Shown: piece by piece, positions 8,078 to 16,221 of the stretch | Layout of the letters: each line of letters starts with the position of its first letter | Position numbering within the stretch: position 1 is the stretch's first letter | Assembly: GCF_030684675.1 (NCBI RefSeq) | Contig: NZ_JAUXXZ010000077.1 | Span: 1-64,000 of the forward strand | Origin: Daejeonella sp. | GTDB lineage: Bacteria > Bacteroidota > Bacteroidia > Sphingobacteriales > Sphingobacteriaceae | Length of the DNA stretch: 64,000 nt | Direction: 5' to 3' | The notes under the pieces: model-generated | What the model saw: the letters and a program-made list of their open reading frames with translations, nothing else | Told to the model about the DNA's origin: nothing | The model's database searches: none | Program-made: the position numbers and the translations under genes

Positions 8078-8667
8078 AGAACTGCTTTAAAATTTGTGAA
8101 ATACTGTGCTTTAATTGTATCCCATTCGGATCTCAAAATACTGTAAAAAACGGTATTTCTGATGTATCCGTTATGTATTTTCATATGCTGACGTAATACC
8201 CCTTCGCGGGTAGCGCCAATTCCCAATAATGCCTGGCGTGACTGATGATTACGCTCATCTGCTTTAAATTCAATTCTGTTCAGTCCCAAAACCTCAAAAC
8301 CATAGGTCAATATCAGGTACTTCATTTCCTTATTCAATCCGCTTCCCTGAAAATCACGTCCTATCCATGTCCAGCCAATCTGCCCCCGTTCATCCCGCCA
8401 GGAGATCTCTGCAAGTCGGGTACAGCCTGCCACCTTATTGGTCTTTTTATCAATGATTACCCAAGCTGCACTTGTGCCATTTTCACGGTCAGAAATCGCT
8501 TTTTTAATATATTTATTCAACTCTACAGGCTTCGAAAGATCATGAAGACCATAAATCCAGAGGCTATCATCATCTGCTACCTCCTGCAAAGCTTTATCAT
8601 CATCTAGCTCAAGCGGACGAAGTAAGGCTCTTTCACTTTCCAGGGTAATATTCAAATTCTTTGCCAT
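8074..8667 (-). CDS. GNAT N-acetyltransferase (RimJ/RimL-like) inside the arginine operon
   Basis: A 197-residue acetyltransferase of the RimJ/RimL/ribosomal-protein type. Visible features are LESERALLRPLELDDD at the N-terminus, the acetyl-CoA loop region RDFQGSGLNKEMKYL, and the C-terminal GLNRIEFKADERNHQSRQALLGIGATREG typical of this subfamily. The start is ATG 8667, whose A is also the last base of the argE stop (TGATG); its own stop overlaps argH as ATGA. Such close coupling suggests a role linked to the pathway, but the substrate is unknown. It is distinct from the N-acylglutamate synthase at the head of the operon. Confidence 0.8.
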   Translation of the reverse strand: MAKNLNITLESERALLRPLELDDDKALQEVADDDSLWIYGLHDLSKPVELNKYIKKAISDRENGTSAAWVIIDKKTNKVAGCTRLAEISWRDERGQIGWTWIGRDFQGSGLNKEMKYLILTYGFEVLGLNRIEFKADERNHQSRQALLGIGATREGVLRQHMKIHNGYIRNTVFYSILRSEWDTIKAQYFTNFKAVL

Positions 8668-9725
8668 CACACTATCTCCGTCAATAATTTTATATAGAGG
8701 TCTATACCCTCCTCAATTTCATTTACATAGATATACTCATCAGCCATATGTGAACGTGCCGAATCTCCAGGACCCATTTTTAGTGAGGGAATGTCCAATA
8801 ATGCCTGATCACTAGTGGTTGGAGAACCATAGGTTTCCCTGCCCAAAGCGATTCCTGCCTTAACAATTGGATGTTCGGTGCTAATTGAAGATGGTTTTAA
8901 GCGGGTTGACCGTGGATTAACATCGCAGTCGACATTCTGACTTATAATCTTCAGTACCTCCTCATTCCGGTAGGCATCAGTTACCCTCACATCAACCGTA
9001 AAATTACAAATCGCAGGAACTACATTATGCTGGGATCCGGCTTCGATGATGGTTACACTCATCTTAACAGGGCCAAACAGGGACGATTTCTTCGCAAACT
9101 CATAGGTTTTGAACCAATTAATATCCTTCATTGCCTTATAGATCGCATTCTCACCTTCCTCCCTCGCAGCATGACCCGCCCTACCATGTGCAACACAATC
9201 CAAAACCATTAATCCCCTCTCGGCAACGGCCATTTGCATTAATGTCGGTTCTCCAACTATTGCAAATTCAAGCTGACCCAGTTGAGGAAGGATCAGCTCA
9301 ATACCGTTCTTGCCTGAAACCTCTTCCTCGGCAGTTGCAGCCAGGCAGAGGTTATATTTTAAATTCTTCTCTTTATAAAAATGAATAAATACCGCAATCA
9401 GCGATACCAGACAGCCTCCTGCATCATTACTCCCCAAACCAAACAATTTACCATCAATGATATCAGCCGCAAATGGGTCACGATCATATCCCGGATTAGG
9501 CATTACTGTATCATGATGCGAATTAAGCAGAATAGTAGGCTTTTTTGGGTCAAAATGCTCATTGTATGCCCAGACATTATTGATCATACGATGGGTTTTT
9601 ATTCCCTGATCCTCCAGAAATCGCTCGATTGCCGAGGCAGTATTCTCCTCCTCCCTGCTCAATGAAGGGATACTGATCAGCTTACGCAATAAATTAAGAC
9701 TGTCATCAAACAGTATACCGGTCAT
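8667..9725 (-). CDS. argE: M20-family N-acylcitrulline/N-acylornithine deacylase
   Basis: A 352-residue M20 metallohydrolase. Candidate zinc ligands and catalytic residues are visible: HHD (70-72), the bridging Asp in GSNDAGG (D101), and the Glu pair in TAEEEVSG (about 133-134). With an N-acylornithine transcarbamylase in the same operon, the expected substrate is N-acylcitrulline, giving citrulline, rather than N-acetylornithine; in the Bacteroides-type route the acyl group is succinyl. No argJ is present. It follows proC by five bases and overlaps the next gene by one base. Confidence 0.88.
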   Translation of the reverse strand: MTGILFDDSLNLLRKLISIPSLSREEENTASAIERFLEDQGIKTHRMINNVWAYNEHFDPKKPTILLNSHHDTVMPNPGYDRDPFAADIIDGKLFGLGSNDAGGCLVSLIAVFIHFYKEKNLKYNLCLAATAEEEVSGKNGIELILPQLGQLEFAIVGEPTLMQMAVAERGLMVLDCVAHGRAGHAAREEGENAIYKAMKDINWFKTYEFAKKSSLFGPVKMSVTIIEAGSQHNVVPAICNFTVDVRVTDAYRNEEVLKIISQNVDCDVNPRSTRLKPSSISTEHPIVKAGIALGRETYGSPTTSDQALLDIPSLKMGPGDSARSHMADEYIYVNEIEEGIDLYIKLLTEIV

Positions 9726-9730
9726 TTTCC

Positions 9731-10549
9731 TTAATCGTTTGTATATAATTCACCCGCCTTTTGAGCTGATAATTTAATTCCTTTAATCATTGAAGAGCTA
9801 AAACCATTATGCTCCATTTCATTCAATCCGGCAATGGTACATCCTTTTGGTGAGGTCACCTTATCGATCTCATGTTCTGGGTGGCTGTTCTGCTGCAATA
9901 AAAGTGATGCTGCTCCTTTGGCTGTTTGTGCAGCCATACGTAATGCCTCATCGGCATGAAAACCGATCTCGACACCACCCTGAGATGCTGCACGAACGGC
10001 TCTAAGAAAGAATGCTACCCCACAGGCACAAAGTGCAGTGGCGGCTGTCATCAAATCTTCATTGATCTTAATAACAGAACCTACTGTTTCAAACATTTTG
10101 GTCACTTCTGCGATATTTTCAGCCTCTGCATTATCAGAAGCGACACAGGTCATAGATTCACCAATTGCAATAGCCGTATTTGGCATTGCCCTGACAACCT
10201 GAACTCTGCTGCCCAGTTTGGCGCGAATATCAGCACAGCTAACTCCAGAGATCACCGAAATCACCAGATGTTTAGCAGGATCAAGAGCACCGTCGATCTG
10301 CTCCAATAAATTATCAAGTTGCTGAGGCAAAACAGCCAGAATGACTATTGAGGCCCCTGCAGCAGCAGCATAATTATCTGAGCCGACCTGAAAACCCTGT
10401 GCCGAGACAGTATCCAGTCGCTGAACATTTCGACGCGTCAAGGTGATATCAGCGGGTTTACAATAATCAGCTTTAACCAGTCCTTTGGCCAATGACATAC
10501 CAATATTTCCGCTTCCTAAAATTGCTGTTCTTTTTGTTCCTGTTTTCAT
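9731..10549 (-). CDS. proC: Pyrroline-5-carboxylate reductase
   Basis: A 272-residue NAD(P)H-dependent enzyme making proline from pyrroline-5-carboxylate. The Rossmann motif LGSGNIG lies near residue 11, RAMPNTAIAIGESMTC is the central family signature, and the C-terminal region TSPKGCTIAGLNEMEHNGF matches the conserved substrate region (usually TSPGGTT; here SPKGCT). Its start overlaps the argB stop as TAATG. Placement inside the arginine operon ties proline and arginine synthesis together, since both draw on glutamate. Confidence 0.93.
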   Translation of the reverse strand: MKTGTKRTAILGSGNIGMSLAKGLVKADYCKPADITLTRRNVQRLDTVSAQGFQVGSDNYAAAAGASIVILAVLPQQLDNLLEQIDGALDPAKHLVISVISGVSCADIRAKLGSRVQVVRAMPNTAIAIGESMTCVASDNAEAENIAEVTKMFETVGSVIKINEDLMTAATALCACGVAFFLRAVRAASQGGVEIGFHADEALRMAAQTAKGAASLLLQQNSHPEHEIDKVTSPKGCTIAGLNEMEHNGFSSSMIKGIKLSAQKAGELYTND

Positions 10550-11373
10550 TATCTGCTGATTAAGCGTGTACCAAAATTTTCATTATTTAAACCTGGCAAT
10601 GCATCAGCTTTGCCAATACAAACCTCCTTTAGTCCTTTATTTATTGCTTCAAAGGCATTATCCAGTTTGGGGATCATGCCATCATTGATAATACCCTGTA
10701 ACTTTAATTCATTGTAATAATGAGGATCAATCGAGCGGATTACTGAACCTTCATCTTCCACATCCATCAACACTCCTGCCTTTTCGAAACAAAAGATCAG
10801 AGATGTTTCATAATCCTTTGACATTGAGATAGAAATTGCAGAAGCAATGGTATCAGCATTCGTATTTAATAATTGACCTTTACCATCATGCGTGATAGCT
10901 GAAAAAACTGGTGTGAAACCAGCTTTCAATAGTTTCCTGAGCCCCTGCCGATCAATCGATGATTCATCAAGATCACCCACAAAACCATAATCAACGGCCT
11001 CACCTAAATCCTCTCCGGAGGAGAGGACTTTCTGCGGCAGACGCCTTGTTGCCCTGATCATATTTCCATCGGCACCAGAAAGGCCTATGGCATTGCAATT
11101 TTCAGATTGCAAGCCTGCGACAATATTCTTATTAATCAAACCGGCATACACCATGGTTACCACTTTCAGGCTTTCCCCATCTGTAATTCTTCGGCCTTCA
11201 ACCATTTTTGATTTGATACCCAGATCTTCGGCTAGTTTGGTCGCAATTTTACCTCCGCCATGAACCAGTATCTTAGGCCCCTGCAGCAACGCAAAATCAG
11301 CAATAAATTGTTGCAGACTTTCCGGATTGTCGATCACATTTCCACCAATCTTTATAACCTTCAGGGATTTCAT
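10549..11373 (-). CDS. argB: N-acylglutamate kinase
   Basis: A 274-residue amino-acid kinase that phosphorylates N-acylglutamate, the second step of the pathway. The start is ATG 11373 (MKSLKVIKIGGNVID); an upstream in-frame GTG lies inside argF' and is rejected. The KIGG phosphate loop, the LVHGGGK motif and the later GDLDESSID and NTNADTIASAIS segments are typical of the family. The start overlaps the argF' stop as ATGA. Whether it acts on N-acetyl- or N-succinylglutamate is not visible here, but residue 90 of ArgF' predicts succinyl. Confidence 0.93.
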   Translation of the reverse strand: MKSLKVIKIGGNVIDNPESLQQFIADFALLQGPKILVHGGGKIATKLAEDLGIKSKMVEGRRITDGESLKVVTMVYAGLINKNIVAGLQSENCNAIGLSGADGNMIRATRRLPQKVLSSGEDLGEAVDYGFVGDLDESSIDRQGLRKLLKAGFTPVFSAITHDGKGQLLNTNADTIASAISISMSKDYETSLIFCFEKAGVLMDVEDEGSVIRSIDPHYYNELKLQGIINDGMIPKLDNAFEAINKGLKEVCIGKADALPGLNNENFGTRLISR

Positions 11374-12332
11374 AATAAGCCCTCCAGCATATTTTTTAAT
11401 ACCGTTTGAGCAGACCAAACCCTGTTTGCGGCTTCCTTTATGACCAATGAGTGCGGACCGTCCAACACTTCGGCAGAAAGCTCGAAATCACGACGAACAG
11501 GCAAGCAGTGCATTACTTTCGCCTCATTGGTTGGCTCCAGTTTCTTATGAGTCATCATCCACGATTCGCCATTCTGAACGGTTTTACCGTAGTCATTATA
11601 TGATGACCAATTCTTAACGTACACAAAGTCTGCACCCTTTAATGCAAGATCCTGATCGTATTCAACTTTTGCTCCTGGAGTAAATTTCTCAGCCAGTTCC
11701 AAACCTTCTGGGTGGGTGATCACAAAATCGATCATTCCTTCCGCCTGTGCACGGCACATCCATTCAGAAAATGAATTTGGAACAGCCTGAGGTAAAGATT
11801 TAACATGCGGAGCCCATGTTAAAACAACCTTTGGCTTTGCCACTTTTTTATATTCCTCAATGGTAATCAGATCGGCAAAACTCTGCAAGGGATGCAGGGT
11901 AGCACTCTCTAAACTTATCACAGGAACTCCACTATATTTCACAAATTTATTGAACAAGCCCTCGCCATAATCCTCTTCACGATTCAATAATTTAGGGAAT
12001 GAACGAAAACCAAGAATATCACAATATTGACCCATTACTGCTGCTGCTTCGCGAATGTGCTCTACAGAGGTACCATTCATCACTATTCCGTCTTCTGTTT
12101 CCAAAGCCCAGCCTTCCTTGTCAAGATTCATTACCATCACATTCATACCCAAATTCAAAGCCGCCTTCTGCGAACTTAAGCGGGTTCTCAGGCTAGGATT
12201 CAGGAATACCAGTCCGAGGGTTTTATTCTTACCCAGCGACTGATTTGCATAGGGATCTGCCTTCTGGATCAGTGCCTGCTCAATGAAAGATTTCAGGTCT
12301 GCAACATCATTAACGGAAGAAAATAGTTTCAT
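11370..12332 (-). CDS. argF': N-succinylornithine carbamoyltransferase (ArgF')
   Basis: A 320-residue transcarbamylase of the AOTCase/SOTCase family. The carbamoyl-phosphate motif is SLRTR (47-51), and HPLQSFADL and MHCLPVRR are present. The discriminating position, Glu92 in Xanthomonas AOTCase and Pro90 in Bacteroides fragilis SOTCase, falls on Val90 here (NGTSVEH; codon at 12063-12065). Published mutants at that position, including Glu to Val, turned AOTCase into SOTCase, so N-succinylornithine is the predicted substrate. It lies 21 bases after argD and overlaps argB. The predicted product is N-succinylcitrulline. Confidence 0.9.
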   Translation of the reverse strand: MKLFSSVNDVADLKSFIEQALIQKADPYANQSLGKNKTLGLVFLNPSLRTRLSSQKAALNLGMNVMVMNLDKEGWALETEDGIVMNGTSVEHIREAAAVMGQYCDILGFRSFPKLLNREEDYGEGLFNKFVKYSGVPVISLESATLHPLQSFADLITIEEYKKVAKPKVVLTWAPHVKSLPQAVPNSFSEWMCRAQAEGMIDFVITHPEGLELAEKFTPGAKVEYDQDLALKGADFVYVKNWSSYNDYGKTVQNGESWMMTHKKLEPTNEAKVMHCLPVRRDFELSAEVLDGPHSLVIKEAANRVWSAQTVLKNMLEGLL

Positions 12333-12353
12333 ATTCGTAAAAATAGCCGTATT

Positions 12354-13487
12354 TTATTTATTCAATTCTGCCTTCAATGCCGTCAAAAATTGATCAGCAT
12401 GCTCTTTTGTGATATTTAAAGCTGGTAAAAGCCTGATCACATTCGGTTTTGCCTCTCCGGTAAAGATACGATGCTTAAAAAGTAAATCCTTTTTAACGTT
12501 TGCATACTCTTCAGAAAGCTCAATTCCGATCATCAAGCCCCTTCCACGAATCTCAGTGATCTGCGGTATCTGTTTCAATTCCTTTATCAGGTAATCTCCA
12601 ATCTTCTCTGCATTCTTCATCAGATCATCTTTCTCCATCACCTCCAGAACAGCAAGTGCCGCCGCACAGGCTAAATGATTTCCGCCAAACGTTGTTCCCA
12701 ACTCACCATACCATGGCTTGAATTTAGGTGAAATGGAAATCCCCCCAATTGGGAAGCCATTGCCCATTCCTTTTGCCATTGAATAAATATCAGCCTCCAC
12801 ACCTGCATAATCGTGTGAGTAGAACTGGCCAGTCCGCCCATAGCCGCATTGCACTGAATCAGCGATATAAACCGCATCATACCGATCACAAAGGCTTCTG
12901 ATCTTCTGCAAAAAGCCCTTCGATGCTTCCCGGATACCGCCAACACCCTGAATACCCTCAATAATTACCGAAGATATCTCATTGCCAAATGATTTAAAAG
13001 CATTATCCAAAGCCTGTTCATCATTGAACGGAAGAAAAGTGACATTGTCTGTTTCATTTACCGGAGCAATGATCTTCGGATTGTCTGTTGCCGAAACAGC
13101 CAATGAAGTACGCCCGTGAAACGCGCCTTTAAAGGCAATGATTTTTTTGCGCTTATTATAAAAAGATGCCAGTTTTAGGGCATTTTCATTAGCCTCAGCA
13201 CCAGAATTACAAAGAAAGAGCTGAAAGTCAGGTTTAGCAGATAGATTTCCAAGCTTTTCAGCCAATTCTATCTGCTGAGAGATAATCACTGAATTAGAAT
13301 AGAACCCAACCTTATTCAGCTGCTCTGTCAAACGCCTTACATAATGCGGATGGGTATGACCGATTGAAATCACGGCATGTCCGCCATAAAGATCCAGGTA
13401 TTTATTGCCATCAGCATCCCAAACGCTGCTGTTCTGAGCTTTTACAATTTCTATGTTATTGAGAGGATATACGTCGAATAGTTTCAT
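12354..13487 (-). CDS. argD: N-acylornithine aminotransferase
   Basis: A 377-residue class III PLP aminotransferase that converts N-acylglutamate semialdehyde to N-acylornithine using glutamate. NSGAEANENALK lies at 94-105, FHGRT at about 123-127, the cofactor Asp in YIADSVQCGYGRTG near 210, and the Schiff-base lysine is K239 in MAKGMGNGFPIGG. Length is normal. It lies downstream of a bS23-like gene that separates it from argC, which is unusual for an otherwise compact operon. Confidence 0.94.
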   Translation of the reverse strand: MKLFDVYPLNNIEIVKAQNSSVWDADGNKYLDLYGGHAVISIGHTHPHYVRRLTEQLNKVGFYSNSVIISQQIELAEKLGNLSAKPDFQLFLCNSGAEANENALKLASFYNKRKKIIAFKGAFHGRTSLAVSATDNPKIIAPVNETDNVTFLPFNDEQALDNAFKSFGNEISSVIIEGIQGVGGIREASKGFLQKIRSLCDRYDAVYIADSVQCGYGRTGQFYSHDYAGVEADIYSMAKGMGNGFPIGGISISPKFKPWYGELGTTFGGNHLACAAALAVLEVMEKDDLMKNAEKIGDYLIKELKQIPQITEIRGRGLMIGIELSEEYANVKKDLLFKHRIFTGEAKPNVIRLLPALNITKEHADQFLTALKAELNK

Positions 13488-13493
13488 CTTATT

Positions 13494-13519
13494 AAGCTAA
13501 AAGCGGAAAGCCGAAAGCT
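13494..13519. repeat. 7-bp-period repeat on the left flank of the bS23-like gene
   Basis: AAGCTAA, AAGCGGA, AAGCCGA and AAGCT follow in direct succession between argD and the bS23-like gene. A matching tract in opposite orientation lies on the other side of that gene at 14009-14040. Confidence 0.8.
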
Positions 13520-13523
13520 CGTG

Positions 13524-13880
13524 CTATTTCCTTATTGATCTTATTAATCCAATCAGCATTGCTTTTACCTGATTGGTTTCGTTATTTACTTTATTAAATT
13601 GTTCTTCTGTTAAATAACCTAAGTCTTTTGCCAACAAACAGCAATATTCCAATTCGTGGGCTGAACCTAAGCTAATGTCTAAGAAACTAGTAAAATCCTT
13701 ATCGGTATTTTTCCCTGTTCCTTCTGCAATATTCATCGGAATAGAGTATGCAGCCCTCTTTGTCTGAGAAGCAAGATGAAAATCCTCATGCTTTGGAAAT
13801 GCTGGGAGTATATCATGATATATCGATAATGTTAATTCATGCGATTTTCTCCAAACCGCTAATCTTTTATAATCTCTCAT
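13524..13880 (-). CDS. bS23-like four-helix-bundle protein
   Basis: A 118-residue protein of the four-helix-bundle/23S intervening-sequence family. Signatures are RLAVWRKSHEL at the N-terminus, the QTKRAAYSIPMNIAEGTGK motif in the middle and SLGSAHELEYCCLLAKDLGYL near the end. In Leptospira and Coxiella, relatives are encoded inside 23S rRNA intervening sequences; in Bacteroidota they are scattered and of unknown function. Here the gene lies between argC and argD, flanked by inverted 7-bp-period tracts and with a hairpin upstream, and looks inserted into the operon. The family is clear; any role in arginine metabolism is unsupported. Confidence 0.88.
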   Translation of the reverse strand: MRDYKRLAVWRKSHELTLSIYHDILPAFPKHEDFHLASQTKRAAYSIPMNIAEGTGKNTDKDFTSFLDISLGSAHELEYCCLLAKDLGYLTEEQFNKVNNETNQVKAMLIGLIRSIRK

Positions 13881-13949
13881 TAATTTCCAAATTTTGAGTT
13901 CCTACTATTGTTTCAGGAACAAATTTATAATCACTCATTTGGAAAGTAT

Positions 13950-13978
13950 AAACAACCTATTCAACGGTTGTTTTTTAA
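13950..13978 (+). terminator. Terminator-like hairpin upstream of the bS23-like gene
   Basis: AAACAACC and GGTTGTTT form an 8-bp stem with an 8-base loop, followed by a T-run reading on the plus strand. The surrounding genes are all on the minus strand, where the hairpin forms but lacks a downstream T-tract. It may be part of the inserted bS23 unit. Confidence 0.45.
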
Positions 13979-14008
13979 AAGCTAATATTAATGTAGTATT
14001 ACGCCTAT

Positions 14009-14040
14009 AGCTTTCGCCTTTTAGCTTTTCGCTTTCAGCT
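14009..14040. repeat. 7-bp-period repeat on the right flank of the bS23-like gene
   Basis: Read on the minus strand, this tract runs as successive 7-mers of the form AAGCNNA (AAGCGAA, AAGCTAA, AAGGCGA, then AAGCT). It is in inverse orientation to the similar tract at 13494-13519. It abuts the argC stop codon. Confidence 0.78.
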
Positions 14041-15023
14041 CAAAAGGCAGTAGCCTTCAACCTCAAGCCCACCGTTTCCCCAATCCCGAACATCAAATTC
14101 ATATTCTGGACCGCATGCCCGCTGGCACCTTTTAGCAAATTGTCTATAATGCTGATGATGAACAATTTATTACCATGCTTCTCCAAATGGATCAGGGCTT
14201 TATTAGTACTCACTACCTGCTTCAGGTCAATATTTCTTTTGCTGTGATGGGTGAAGGGATGATCTTTAAAATAGTTTTCATAAAGACCATAGGCTTCATC
14301 CAGACTCAATTCAGTTTCAGTGTACATTGCTGCCAGAATCCCCCGCGTAAAATCACCTCTTTGTGGGATGAAATTCATCGCCTGATCAAAGTTGTTTTGC
14401 AATTGATTGAGGCTTTGACCAATCTCGTTGAGGTGCTGGTGTTCAAAAGCTTTGTAAACCGACAGGTTATTGTTTCTCCAACTGAAATGGGAGGTAAGAC
14501 TCAGGCTTTGACCTGCCCCTGTAGAGCCGGTAGTTGCGTTGATATGTACTTCAGAGTTCAATAATCCAGCGGCTGCAAGAGGCAATAATCCAATCTGAAT
14601 ACAGGTGGCGAAACAGCCCGGATTAGCAATGTTATTAGCCTTTTTGATGGCTTCCCTGTTCAATTCAGGTAAGCCATAAACAAAGGATCTGCTTCCATGT
14701 GTAGCATTGGGGCTTAACCTGAAATCCTGAGAAAGATCGATAATTTTTATCCTCGCTGCAATTTCATGGCTATCCAGAAACTTTTTGGCATCACCATGAC
14801 CTACGCAAAGAAAAAGCACATCTATATCCTGGGAAATTGAATCAGTAAACTTCAGATCGGTATCACCAAACAGATCGGCATGCACATCAGAAAGCGGCTT
14901 TCCAGCATTACTGTTGCTATGTACCCAACATATTTCTGCCTGAGGATGGTTGATCAGTATTCTGAGCAATTCTCCGCCGGTATATCCAGCTCCGCCTGCG
15001 ATTCCTATTCTGATAGTTCCCAT
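14040..15023 (-). CDS. argC: N-acyl-gamma-glutamyl-phosphate reductase
   Basis: A 327-residue NADPH-dependent reductase making N-acylglutamate semialdehyde. The Rossmann motif GIAGGAGYTGGELLR is at residues 7-21 and the catalytic cysteine is C137 in ANPGCFATC. GHG in the N-terminal domain and the HxHxxE-like HQHLNEIG in the C-terminal domain fit the family. It lies four bases after argG. Downstream is the bS23-like gene, then argD. Confidence 0.95.
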   Translation of the reverse strand: MGTIRIGIAGGAGYTGGELLRILINHPQAEICWVHSNSNAGKPLSDVHADLFGDTDLKFTDSISQDIDVLFLCVGHGDAKKFLDSHEIAARIKIIDLSQDFRLSPNATHGSRSFVYGLPELNREAIKKANNIANPGCFATCIQIGLLPLAAAGLLNSEVHINATTGSTGAGQSLSLTSHFSWRNNNLSVYKAFEHQHLNEIGQSLNQLQNNFDQAMNFIPQRGDFTRGILAAMYTETELSLDEAYGLYENYFKDHPFTHHSKRNIDLKQVVSTNKALIHLEKHGNKLFIISIIDNLLKGASGHAVQNMNLMFGIGETVGLRLKATAF

Positions 15024-15027
15024 TATA

Positions 15028-16221
15028 TTATTTTTTATCGTGTACCCGATGCCAGATCATTGTCTGGTTTCCAAATATTTTTGAGAAGCCTTTTACATCC
15101 TCCCCCGACCATGAGTTATTCATCTCGCCATAGCTTCCGAATTTGTTAGACATCAGATCATTCTCAGATTGAATTCCGATGATCTCAAAACGGTATGGAT
15201 GAAGTTTTACAAATACCTTTCCGCTGACGGTTTTCTGTGTATCGCTTAAAAATGCTTCAATATTTCGCATGATTGGATCATGGAACTGCCCTTCATGAAG
15301 CCAGTTGCCGTAGAAACTTGATAACTGATCTTTCCAGCTCAACTGCCATTTGGTTAAAGTATGCTTCTCCAGAGTATGGTGAGCCTTGATGATGATCATT
15401 GGCGCAGCAGCCTCAAAGCCAACACGACCCTTGATACCAATTATAGTATCACCCACATGAATATCCCTACCAATTCCATAAGGTTGTGCAATTTCCTGCA
15501 GCTTCTGTATGGCTTTAACCGGTGTTAGGCTTTCTCCATTAATCCCAATTAGTTCACCCTGCTCAAAATCAAGTTCCAGCTTACGCGGCTCGGTTTGAGT
15601 AACCTGCGTTGGCCATGCCTCTTCAGGTAAGGTCTCATTGGAGGTCAGTGTTTCTTTACCCCCAACCGAGGTACCCCAGATACCTTTATTGATTGAGTAT
15701 CTTGCCTTCTCGGCAGTATATTCAACACCATGCTTATTTAAATATTCAATTTCTGCCTCACGGCTTAATTTCAGGTCACGGATTGGGGTGATAATTTCCA
15801 CTCCCGGGATCATGATATTGAATATCATATCAAACCGAACCTGATCATTACCGGCTCCGGTACTTCCGTGAGCTACATAATCAGCACCGATTAATTTCAC
15901 ATAATTGGCGATGGCAGTAGCCTGGCTTACCCGCTCAGCACTTACTGAAAGAGGGTAAGTTGCATTTTTCAGCACATTGCCGAAGATAAGGTACTTGATA
16001 CAACTTTCGTAATAGTTCAGCGTTTCGTCAACTACAGCATGAGAAGTAACTCCCAGGGCATATGCACGCTGCTCGATCTGCTTCAGCTCTTCCTCAGAAA
16101 AACCACCTGTATTTACGATCACAGAATGCACTTCCAAATCGCGGTCTCTGGATAAGTATATACAACAAAAGGATGTATCTAAACCTCCGCTGAATGCTAA
16201 AACCACCTTCTTCTTCATCAT
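15028..16221 (-). CDS. argG: Argininosuccinate synthase
   Basis: A 397-residue ATP-dependent enzyme that joins citrulline and aspartate. The N-type ATP pyrophosphatase loop SGGLDTS is at residues 11-17 and HGSTGAGNDQVRFD is the central substrate motif. Two ATG codons are adjacent at 16221 and 16218; the first directly follows the stop of the N-acylglutamate synthase gene. Second gene of the operon, which places the final and first pathway steps together near the promoter. Confidence 0.95.
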   Translation of the reverse strand: MMKKKVVLAFSGGLDTSFCCIYLSRDRDLEVHSVIVNTGGFSEEELKQIEQRAYALGVTSHAVVDETLNYYESCIKYLIFGNVLKNATYPLSVSAERVSQATAIANYVKLIGADYVAHGSTGAGNDQVRFDMIFNIMIPGVEIITPIRDLKLSREAEIEYLNKHGVEYTAEKARYSINKGIWGTSVGGKETLTSNETLPEEAWPTQVTQTEPRKLELDFEQGELIGINGESLTPVKAIQKLQEIAQPYGIGRDIHVGDTIIGIKGRVGFEAAAPMIIIKAHHTLEKHTLTKWQLSWKDQLSSFYGNWLHEGQFHDPIMRNIEAFLSDTQKTVSGKVFVKLHPYRFEIIGIQSENDLMSNKFGSYGEMNNSWSGEDVKGFSKIFGNQTMIWHRVHDKK

